A stretch of DNA of 44,779 bases from Rhodoferax sp. Its GTDB lineage: Bacteria; Pseudomonadota; Gammaproteobacteria; Burkholderiales; Burkholderiaceae_C. Below are positions 29,801 through 36,394 of this stretch, piece after piece. The notes under the pieces are model-generated. The model was not told where the DNA came from. It worked only from the letters and a program-made list of their open reading frames with translations, and searched no databases. How positions within the stretch are numbered: position 1 is the stretch's first letter; each line of letters begins with the position of its first letter. The stretch lies in assembly GCF_025354435.1 (NCBI RefSeq), contig NZ_JANXMU010000069.1, forward strand, positions 1 through 44,779, read 5' to 3'. The position numbers and the translations under genes were made by a program.

Positions 29801-29950
29801 GGTATCGGCATCTTCCAGGGTGGGCATGCCGCCGCCGTCATCGCGCTCGCTTTGCGCGTGGATTGCGGCAGGCAAGGCCAGGCACAGTGCCAGCAGGCAG
29901 GCAACTAGCCCGTAGCGACCCGGGCCCTGCAGCGCGGGCAGTAGATTCAC
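26882..29950 (-). CDS. Exported TPR-CHAT caspase-like protein
   Basis: 1022 residues from GTG 29950; the site GGGAG lies seven bases upstream, which favours it over a TTG two codons earlier. A signal peptide (cleaved near AIHA-Q) sends it to the periplasm. Residues of about 90-460 are helical repeats of the TPR type (KSGRLDEALEQAERSYRYRN). A charged coiled-coil-like region follows (about 540-620). The C-terminal CHAT domain (about 720-1022) has the catalytic His in VAFATHGLLPGELPG (near 878) and Cys in LLSACNTAAGE (near 923), a separation typical of CHAT/caspase-like peptidases. GLVRGFFFAGARSVLATHW and the C-terminal HPFYWAPYALFGDP are family hallmarks. It is the first gene of an operon with the FecR-like protein and the CHASE2 cyclase. 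Protease activity is inferred. Confidence 0.92.
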   Translation of the reverse strand: MNLLPALQGPGRYGLVACLLALCLALPAAIHAQSERDDGGGMPTLEDADTRGIPLSPDEATQLLAQALPDNPDARYALLQRQYRAAQLLGDRTRLIAVARELVDAGQGRPGGEDWIGAYLGAEFTWGSSGKALEASDTFVTDTRRSLASRATAALRQTYYASQGNDRAITARLWSRADSLVDQAVKSGAPLPPTFALQRLQVRSEIERMQGDSKAALATLREAVGLGRRMLQAVRSRSSGPRDPAVLDAYGWLDGSMGMLVYALVRDGRPQEAVNVAQSNLALWRAGQTSDGLGARWNYRLASSLNAIQQYAPALVAAQLSNDMLQREGASAASHVVWLARQEIVRALIGLKRWPEADAAYRGFLASMPPDTLARTRASDWRVLTLLAAKSGRLDEALEQAERSYRYRNHLYGSNHPQTQEAAGMRGVVRLLRGDLRLAMLDYEALFAATLDNPGGWLDLELRGVRGYVLGIAFDEFMRFVAEKALKGEAVDVAMSDRALQISDRSSLGVTQRAITDSTARVLASTPALRALLDQEQTQRQAVAALVATLNASLTDEDSLRRKAQAPEFKALPEAERKTLTDRQQVVRDSIKTQQADAAAARAVLTTQRDAIAKQFPAYADLVTPSTPKPEQLRQLLGTGESLLVVYPTDTATLVWLLGADGSQAFSAARLTRADLARRVADLRGLLDLGAAPAGRKPVLPTAALYALYKDLLGPLDPALRTVRSLLVATDGPLASLPLAALVTQPPVPNTPPAWLVRQMAVTQLPASSALQALRRVAQPLVAPKALMGFGDPLFSTAASPPAKAQPLAAGAARYDAEWGFRYADMPPLPDTRTELLALASALGANAQTDLVLGAQATRRAVLDANLLDRRVVAFATHGLLPGELPGISKPSLAMAATADERESPLLELDDVLGLRLNAQWVLLSACNTAAGEQGGAAMSGLVRGFFFAGARSVLATHWAVESSSAAALTSATFGTQAKGTATRGESLRQAQLAMADGGLGAGRWSHPFYWAPYALFGDPVR

Positions 29951-30030
29951 GAGCAAACTCCCTTGGAAGCAAGAGAGGGAATCTTAGGTCTGGGCGATCG
30001 TATGTATTAGTCTGTTACAAACAACCAAAT

Positions 30031-30090
30031 ACTATTTTTTTGATAGCTACTGGCGTATATTTCAATTACGCTAGAGGCACTTTTTATGCC
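30031..30090 (+). repeat. Dispersed palindromic repeat, copy upstream of CHAT operon
   Basis: ACTA-N9-TAGCTACTGGCG, then GCGTATATTTCAATTACGC (hairpin GCGTA/TACGC) and CTAGAGGCACTTTTTATGCC. It has the same spacing as the copies at 9595 and 12672. The 29951-30227 gap otherwise contains the upstream region of the CHAT gene and the unassigned trailer of the HD-LuxR gene. Confidence 0.7.
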
Positions 30091-30227
30091 TAAATCCTAG
30101 TGTATAAAGACAGCCGCATCCCGAGCCACCTGCGTGCAGCCATGTTTGCGTGGCCAACGCGCCACAGGCATTGGACCAACGCTGGCGTGGCCATAGGCCT
30201 TGGGGCGGGGTAGAACTGGCTGTCGGC

Positions 30228-31697
30228 TCAAGCACCGTGCGTGAACAACCCCAGCTGCATCGCCTTCAAGGTGGCCGCGGCGCGCGTGCTGCAGCCGAGT
30301 TTGCGGAACACGTTCTCCAGGTGCGCGCGCACCGTGCTCGGGCTGATGCCAAGGGCGCGCGCCGCCTCCTTGTTGCTCTCGCCGTGGCTGATGCGGCTCA
30401 GCACCTCGACTTCGCGCGACGACAAGGCCAGGGTTTCGGCCGATGGCAGCGTTCTCGGCAGGGGCGCGGCAGCCTGGCCGGTGAGCGCCGCCACGATGTC
30501 CGTAGCGAACCGGCCCTGCGCCGCCTAGGCCTGCATGCGTGCGGTTACCTGGGCAAGGTCCAGCGCGGGCCGGCCGGGTCGGCTGGTCTGCAGCAGCACC
30601 CAATGCGCGGCCGCGGCCAGCACCTGGGCCTCCAGACTGATGGCCGCGCCGCTCGCGCCGCGGAAGAAGCCGGAGCCATCCAGACGTTCGTCGACAAAAG
30701 ACGCAATCTCGGCCTCGGCGCTCAGGCTGCCGATGCGGCGCACGGCGCGTGCCGTCCAGTAGGGCACGAGGCGCAGCTGCTCGGCCGCACCTTCGCCTGG
30801 CGGGCCGGCGGCATCCCAAATATTGTTCGGCACCGAGGCCCGGCCAATGCCGTGGATAAGGGCCGCACGGTAGATGCGCTGCAGCGCCTGGTCATCCAGG
30901 CCCAGTGCGGCACCGCATTGGCGCGCGGTGCTGGCCACTTTGCGAGAGAAACCGGTGAGCCAAGGCAGTTTCAGGTCGATCACATCGGCGATGAGTTCGA
31001 GCAGCGCGGTGGCCCCACCGGCGGTGTCGGCAGCCAGGTCGCTGGCGGCGGCGCCCTGCTCCAGGCTGTGTAGCCAGTCAGCCGCATGCTGGCGCAGCAT
31101 ATCCACCAAGGCCACGGGGTAATACACATCGGCCTTGGCCGCGATGAAGGCCAGCGCACGGCTGATACCGTAGACGCGGCTGAAGATTTCCAGGTCGCCC
31201 GCGACCGCGACCATAAAAACTTCGAGCGGCACTCCTTCGGCATGGCTGTCGCAGTGTTCGAAGATGTGGCGCAAGGCGTGTTCAACCACGGGTGCCAGGC
31301 CCAAGGTGCGGGCCACGTCGCCAGACACCTCGCAGTGGATAGCGGTCAGCCCACCGGCTCCGTCGATGGCGGCAAGCATATTCGCCGGCAGGCTGCGCGA
31401 TGAAGTGGCCAGCATCTCGCGCCGACCGTTCACATCGTCGCCGATGAGGTCCGAGACATCGGGCGCGTTCGCCGTGCAACCCGACCAGCGCAGCAGCGCC
31501 ACATCGTGGCAATGCCGCTGCTGCGCGGTGTCTCGGCCCAGCACCGCAGCCAGACGCGACGCGATCCAGGCGGTGCGCAGCGAATGGTCTACCGGCTGCC
31601 CCATGCTCAGGTCACCGATGAAGGCCAGCGCGCGCACCGCGTCACCCACGGCGACATGCGACGCGGAATGGGGCGGGCTTGTCGGGTCCAAGAACAA
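30228..31697 (-). pseudogene. HD-domain/LuxR-type regulator split by an in-frame TAG
   Basis: One continuous frame from about TTG 31697 to TGA 30228 is interrupted only by TAG at 30525-30527. Upstream of it are 390 residues of HD-GYP-like sensor sequence (SMGQPVDHSLRTAWIASRLAAVLG, FIAAKADVYYPVALVDM, DGSGFFRGASG). Downstream are 98 residues with a LuxR-type helix-turn-helix (LSSREVEVLSRISHGESNKEAARALGIS, VRAHLENVFRKLG). Known HD-LuxR regulators have these as one chain, with an acidic residue near this position, so GAG to TAG is the simplest explanation. An internal ATG at 30494 could express the DNA-binding part alone. It starts 16 bases after the alpha/beta hydrolase stop codon, so it probably belongs with that gene. 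The exact start is uncertain. Confidence 0.75.
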
Positions 31698-31713
31698 AGC
31701 TTCGTCTGGCGGT

Positions 31714-32508
31714 TTATTCGCTGGCTGCGCGCACGGCTTCCAGGATCACCGCCGCCACCTTGGCGGGCTGCGACTGCTGTGGCACGTGGCTGGCTGCCAG
31801 GCTGGTGGTCTTGGCGTTGATTTTTTTGGCCAGCGCACGCTCGAGATCGGGTTGGATCATGTGGTCTTTCTCGCTCACGATGTACCACGAAGGCTTGGTC
31901 TTCCAGGCCGCCACGGTGAGCTTCTGCTCGAAGGCCTTGGCCTGGATCGGGCCTTGGGTGGCGGTCATCACTGCGGTGGCCGAGGCCGACAGGTCCTGCG
32001 CGAAATGTTGAGCCACGCCTTCCTGCGTGAGGCTCAAAAAGCCGGCCTGGTCGGCTACGACATGCGCCCAGCCAGATGCAGTCGGATAGTCCTTCACAAG
32101 TTCGCCAGCCGCTTGGCCCATATCGGGCACCAGGGCCGCCACGTAGACCAGCGCCTTGACCTTGGCATCGTCGCCCGCTTCGGTGATGACCACACCGCCC
32201 CACGAATGGCCGACCAGCACGACCTTGCCCGGTTGCGTGGCAATGGCGCGCTTGGCAGCGGCCACATCGTCGTCGAGCGAGGTCAGTGGGTTCTGCACGG
32301 CCACCACGTGCACGCCCTTGGCCTGCAGCAACGGGATCACCTTGGCCCAGTCGGAGCCGTCGGCAAACGCGCCGTGCACGATGACGACCGAGGGTTTGGC
32401 GGCATCCGCGGTGGCGGCCGATACGGCACCGGTGGCCAGGGTCGCCATTGCGGCGAATGACAGGGCCCGGGCGGCGTTGGTGATGTTCGAAATTGGGAAG
32501 CTTTTCAT
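31714..32508 (-). CDS. Secreted alpha/beta-fold hydrolase
   Basis: 264 residues with a signal peptide (MKSFPISNITNAARALSFAA, cleaved near AVSA-A). The mature part begins with VVIVHGAFADGSDW (oxyanion-hole HG), has the nucleophile elbow GHSWGGVV, the acid Asp in VSEKDHMIQPD and the catalytic His in ASHVPQQSQP. This is the salicylate-esterase/MES-like branch of alpha/beta hydrolases, small esterases of unknown natural substrate. The HD-LuxR gene follows after 16 bases; regulators of that family are often encoded beside such hydrolases and may control them. Confidence 0.88.
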   Translation of the reverse strand: MKSFPISNITNAARALSFAAMATLATGAVSAATADAAKPSVVIVHGAFADGSDWAKVIPLLQAKGVHVVAVQNPLTSLDDDVAAAKRAIATQPGKVVLVGHSWGGVVITEAGDDAKVKALVYVAALVPDMGQAAGELVKDYPTASGWAHVVADQAGFLSLTQEGVAQHFAQDLSASATAVMTATQGPIQAKAFEQKLTVAAWKTKPSWYIVSEKDHMIQPDLERALAKKINAKTTSLAASHVPQQSQPAKVAAVILEAVRAASE

Positions 32509-32601
32509 GGTGTTCGCAGGTGGATGGATCGAAGCCGTACTGTGGGCCGATCGCGGGTTTTCGGCTATGGGACGAATGTCCGATGCCGAAGCTGCCCAGG
32601 G

Positions 32602-33610
32602 TCAGGGCACCCCTGGCACTAGCGGCACTACCGGAGCGGTGGCGGCGGCCGAAGTACCACAGGCGTGGCAGAACTTGGCGAAGGCGCTCTTGCGGGTGTG
32701 GCAGGGCAGGCAGTGGTCAAACAGGCCAATGCCGCAGTGCGGGCAGAAGTCGATGCTGTCGTTCTTCAGGTCTACCGGACGCTCGCAGCCGGGGCACACG
32801 CTTTTGGCCAGTCGCGCCAGGGCCACGTCGTAGCTGAGCTCTTCGCGGCGCTGGGCATCAGGCAGGGCTTCGGCCAGCTTTTGCTTTTCCAGGTAGCAGT
32901 TCAACGCCACAATGGCCTGCCGCCCGACCAGCACCGTCAGCACGATGCCCACCACATAGCGCACGTAGCCGCCGTAACTCGGCAGGTAAGGCACCAGTTC
33001 AACAAAGAAGGCGAACAGCGCAAAGTAGATGAAGCCCCACACAAACGGCCAGTAGGTGCTTTTGCGCTTCTTGGCAAACAGCCAACCGGCGATGGCCAGT
33101 AGCGGCAGGGTCAGGGCTAACCGGTAGCCGAACACGCGCAGCTCCTGGGCCCGCTGGGCCTGCTGCCAGCCGCCATCTGCCGCGCGCTCCAGGGCGTTAA
33201 GCTGGGTTTGCGCGGCCTGCACCGACTGGCGGGCATCCAGCGCCTGGGTACGGCGGATCAACTCGGGGTCTTGGTCAGATCGGCCCGTGGCACCGCGGGT
33301 GGCCAGCCAGTTGTCGAAAGTTTCACGGGCGGCGCTGCTGTTGGCGCGGGCCGTTTGGTGCTTGAGCCGGGCCTGCTCCAGCGCGGTATCGGCGGCTTCT
33401 TCGGCTTTTTGGCCGCTGGCGATGGTGGCCCGTAACTGGGTGGCGGCGGGCTTGTCGATGAAATCCTCCAGGCTCAGGGTCTGCTCGACCTGCGGCAGAT
33501 CGCCCACCACACTGCTGCCCAGGCCGATCAAAAACCCGGCAAAAACCACCGCCACCAGCCACAGGCCCCGCTGGAACCATTTTTTCTGACAAACGCAATG
33601 TTTTGCTCAT
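32602..33610 (-). CDS. Membrane protein with C-terminal zinc ribbons, frameshift near N-terminus
   Basis: The frame open from 33555 down to 32602 gives about 317 residues with a coiled coil near residues 50-135 (ARLKHQTARANSSAARETFD), two or three membrane helices (FGYRLALTLPLLAIAGWLF, WGFIYFALFAFFVEL, VVGIVLTVLVG) and a C-terminal double zinc ribbon of CxxC pairs (CPGCERP, CPHC, CLPCHTRK, CHAC). The real start is probably ATG 33610, which has an AGGAG site. That frame (MSKTLRLSEK) joins the main one only if one base is removed from the A6 run (33580-33585, T on the plus strand), giving SEKWFQRGLWLVAVVFAG and a complete first membrane helix. It is the last gene of a four-gene minus-strand run. 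Function unknown. Confidence 0.7.
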
Positions 33611-33622
33611 TTCAACTCCTAT

Positions 33623-34426
33623 TTACAAGGCCAACTGTACGGGTGCGGCCGCCAGCTGCGCACGCTGCAGCCAAGCGAACACCGAATCGACCGTAACGGT
33701 CTCGATGTGGTCGCTAAAACGCTTTTCATTGGGGTGGTCGTCAAACGCCACATTGGCCTTGGTCACCCGTGCACCCAGCCGGGTTAGCGGCCCGATGGTG
33801 AGCGTGGTGGGCGTGTAGCCTTTGAACTTCAGCCAGGCCTGGGCCTGCGCGCGCGAATCCACGCCCGGCTCCATGGCGGCGGCCAGGGTTTCCAACGCCC
33901 ACTGGTTGGACTGCTGGTATTTGGTGGCCCAGGCGTAGCTGACCAGGCTGTAGGGCTTGCTGTTCAGGCGCACGGCACGCGGCGTGTCTTGCAGCAAGGT
34001 GAGCAGACGCGCTTGCACCTCGGGCGTGGGCACGGCCCAGGCGGCTTCATAGCGCCACAGGTCGTCCAGGAAAAACTCGCCCAGGCCCTGGCGGTAAATA
34101 AACGCATCGGGCGTGCCGCACTGGTTGAGCTTGTGCAGCACCCGCCACACATGGCCGCCCTGCCCGTCAGGCTGCTGGTAGGCAAAGCCCAGATGGGAAT
34201 AGTGCAGACCATATTTGCCCAGGTCTTGCCCGGCACGGGCCAGGACGACCACCTGTGCGCCGCTGGCATCCAGTGCCGACAGGGTGCGCTCGGCCAGGGT
34301 CAGGCCGCGCTCGATGGTGGCGGGCTTGGGGGGTTGCTCGGCATCGCAGGAGCGCCCGGCCCATACAGGTTGCGCCAGCCACAGACTGGCACACAGCAGA
34401 AGTATCGAAAACATTTTGCGCAGCAT
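33623..34426 (-). CDS. DUF2145 family periplasmic protein
   Basis: 267 residues with a signal peptide (MLRKMFSILLLCASLWLAQP, cleaved at VWA-G). GLHYSHLGFAY, WRVLHKLNQCGT, LGEFFLDDL and PYSLVSYAWATKYQQSNQWALE match the DUF2145 family (COG4727 as I remember it). The HYSH, Cys and Asn/Gln arrangement is reminiscent of NlpC/P60-like folds, which would suit a peptidoglycan or amide substrate, but this is inference. Tightly packed with its neighbours (11-12 bases on each side). Confidence 0.8.
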   Translation of the reverse strand: MLRKMFSILLLCASLWLAQPVWAGRSCDAEQPPKPATIERGLTLAERTLSALDASGAQVVVLARAGQDLGKYGLHYSHLGFAYQQPDGQGGHVWRVLHKLNQCGTPDAFIYRQGLGEFFLDDLWRYEAAWAVPTPEVQARLLTLLQDTPRAVRLNSKPYSLVSYAWATKYQQSNQWALETLAAAMEPGVDSRAQAQAWLKFKGYTPTTLTIGPLTRLGARVTKANVAFDDHPNEKRFSDHIETVTVDSVFAWLQRAQLAAAPVQLAL

Positions 34427-34437
34427 GGCAGCCTCCT

Positions 34438-34896
34438 TCAGTTCGTCACGTGTTCGTTGTGTAGCAAAGCACGGCCCAAAGCGTTGGGGATAAAGGCAAT
34501 CGCCTCGCCCGCTGCGGACAGCACCACCCCCGCACCGATCACACTGACCGTGACCGCAGCCCCCGCCACCAGCGACACCCCTGCCACGCCCTTGCCGACC
34601 ACCTCCACACTGGCCTGCGCACCGTCAGAGGCCCGCTCCAGCAAATACACCGTGCCGCGGGCGGTGGACTGCACGGTTTTCACCACCAGCACCGCGCCAC
34701 CGGCCGACAGCGCGACCGGCACCGCCAGCACGGCCCCGGCCACCGCACTGGCACCCACCACCACCGATGCCAACGGCAAGGCCGAGACGGCGCTCAGGGC
34801 CGATACCTCACTCTGCGCTTGGGCATTAAAAGAGGCTCCAGCGCAGGTAACAAAAGCGCAAGAAGCTATTAATAAAGTAGCAAATGTGTTTTTCAT
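34438..34896 (-). CDS. Small secreted Ala/Val-rich protein of unknown function
   Basis: 152 residues. The signal peptide MKNTFATLLIASCAFVTC ends near NAQA at about residue 27. The mature part is Ala/Val/Gly-rich with several glycine-zipper-like segments (VVVGASAVAGAVLAVPVALSAGGAV, GVSLVAGAAVTVSVIGAGVVLSAAG), suggesting membrane association. I do not recognise the family. It is regularly spaced before the DUF2145 gene and probably functions with it. Bases encoding FATLLIASCA match the left half of the dispersed repeat exactly in spacing. Confidence 0.7.
   Translation of the reverse strand: MKNTFATLLIASCAFVTCAGASFNAQAQSEVSALSAVSALPLASVVVGASAVAGAVLAVPVALSAGGAVLVVKTVQSTARGTVYLLERASDGAQASVEVVGKGVAGVSLVAGAAVTVSVIGAGVVLSAAGEAIAFIPNALGRALLHNEHVTN
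34852..34884 (-). repeat. Repeat left-half encoding a signal-peptide core
   Basis: On the minus strand TTTGCTA-N9-TAGCTTCTTGCGC, identical in layout to TTTGCTA-N9-TAGCTTCTAGCG at 12672-12728. It is read in frame as FATLLIASCA in the secreted protein of 34438-34896. Confidence 0.6.
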
Positions 34897-34928
34897 GGTT
34901 TTCTCTTAAGAATGTGTTGAAGGGTGGT

Positions 34929-35396
34929 TCATGCCAGGGTGGCATCGCGCACATCGGCTTCGTGCTTGTCGCGCAGCGTCTTGGCCAAGGTGAAGGTGCA
35001 GGTGATCAAGTACAGCCAGCTCACACCCAGAAAGGCCTTGTAAGTTTCGTTCACTTCCATACGCGCCAGCCCCCAGCCGGTCAGGCCCATGGCCAGAAAA
35101 AAGCCACCCCACACCACGAATTTGAACATCGGCGTGTCCGCCGCGCGGGCCGTGCTGGCATCTGCCAGGGCGCGTTCGTTGTCGCGTACGAACTTAGCCA
35201 GTACAAAGGCCGCCGACAGGCAAAAGAAGTAGCCCATCACCATGAAGGCACGGTCCAGGTCCTGGCCTGGCAGATAGGCCAGGCCTACGGCACACACAAA
35301 AATGGCGATGGCGAACGACAGCCAAACCTGTAGCGACCAGGCTTTGGAGTCGCGGTGGATCAAAACAGCGGACGACGACGGGGAAGAGGCTTGCAT
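34929..35396 (-). CDS. YiaA/YiaB-type inner membrane protein
   Basis: 155 residues from ATG 35396 (the frame is open to 35432). Four membrane helices are visible in two pairs (WLSFAIAIFVCAVGLAYL, AFMVMGYFFCLSAAFVLAKFVRDN, FKFVVWGGFFLAMGLTGWGLARM, AFLGVSWLYLITCTFTLAKTLRD), the two-helix repeat typical of the YiaAB domain. The YiaAB family is of unknown function, and reported members are inner-membrane proteins. It is the first gene of a four-gene minus-strand run ending with the zinc-ribbon protein. Confidence 0.82.
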   Translation of the reverse strand: MQASSPSSSAVLIHRDSKAWSLQVWLSFAIAIFVCAVGLAYLPGQDLDRAFMVMGYFFCLSAAFVLAKFVRDNERALADASTARAADTPMFKFVVWGGFFLAMGLTGWGLARMEVNETYKAFLGVSWLYLITCTFTLAKTLRDKHEADVRDATLA

Positions 35397-35542
35397 GGTG
35401 GACTCCAGGGAGTGGTTGAACATGGGTGCCATTGTGTCCAGCGCCCCCTCTCAGGCGGGATGGATTTGTTCTTCGGTAGGGTCAAATACGCCACGAGGTA
35501 TCAAATTACGATACTTTTCACCCACCCACAGCCCGGTGCAAA

Positions 35543-36394
35543 ATGGGCCGCATGAAAGCTCCCCCCAGACTGCAAGCCTTGATCGAAGAAGGCCTGATCG
35601 ACACCGTGGTTCGCCAGCTCATGAGCGGCAAGGAAGCCATGGTCTACGTGGTTCGCAGCGGCGACCACACCCTGTGCGCCAAGATCTACAAAGAAGCCAC
35701 CAACCGCAGCTTCCGCCAGGCCGTGGACTACACCGAAAACCGCAAGGTCAAAAACAGCCGCCAGGCCCGCGCCATGGCCAAGGGCAGCAAGTTCGGCCGC
35801 GAATCCCAAGAGGCGGCATGGCAAAGCGCCGAGGTGGATGCGCTGTACAAGCTGGCCGATGCCGGGGTGCGCGTGCCCAAGCCGTTCAACTTCTTCGAAG
35901 GCGTGCTGCTGATGGAGTTGGTGACCGATGCCCACGGCGATGCTGCCCCGCGTCTGAACGACGTGGCCTTCAGCCCCATCGATGCGCGTGCCCACCACGC
36001 CACGCTGCTGGCCGAGGTGGTGCGCATGCTGTGCGCGGGCACGGTGCACGGCGATTTGTCGGAGTTCAACATCCTGCTGGCTGCCGACGGCCCGGTCATC
36101 ATCGACCTGCCCCAGGCCGTAGACGCGGCCGGCAACAACCACGCCCAGCGCATGCTGCTGCGCGACGTGGTGAACCTGCGCGACTTCTTCGGCCAGTTCG
36201 CCCCCGAACTGCTAAAAACCAACTTTGGCCCCGAGATGTGGGAGCTGTACGTGCGCGGCCTGCTGTCCACCGAGGTGGTCCTCACCGGCCACTACCAGCC
36301 GCAGCACGGAGCGGTAGACATGGGCAGCGTACTGCGTGAAATTGACGACGCGAAGGCCGAAGATGCGGCGCGTAGGCTACGGATGGCAGGTTAA
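35543..36394 (+). CDS. RIO1-like serine protein kinase
   Basis: 283 residues from ATG 35543 (a second ATG at 35552 is possible). It shows SGKEAMVYVV (P-loop), the ATP-binding Lys in CAKIYK near residue 48, the catalytic loop VHGDLSEFN near 168 and the metal-binding Asp in IIDLPQAVD near 187. This is the RIO kinase pattern, as in PA4780-type bacterial RIO1 proteins that autophosphorylate on Ser. There is no membrane segment. It converges on the LplT-PlsC gene, overlapping it by 18 bases at the 3' ends. Physiological substrates are unknown. Confidence 0.88.
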   Translation: MGRMKAPPRLQALIEEGLIDTVVRQLMSGKEAMVYVVRSGDHTLCAKIYKEATNRSFRQAVDYTENRKVKNSRQARAMAKGSKFGRESQEAAWQSAEVDALYKLADAGVRVPKPFNFFEGVLLMELVTDAHGDAAPRLNDVAFSPIDARAHHATLLAEVVRMLCAGTVHGDLSEFNILLAADGPVIIDLPQAVDAAGNNHAQRMLLRDVVNLRDFFGQFAPELLKTNFGPEMWELYVRGLLSTEVVLTGHYQPQHGAVDMGSVLREIDDAKAEDAARRLRMAG

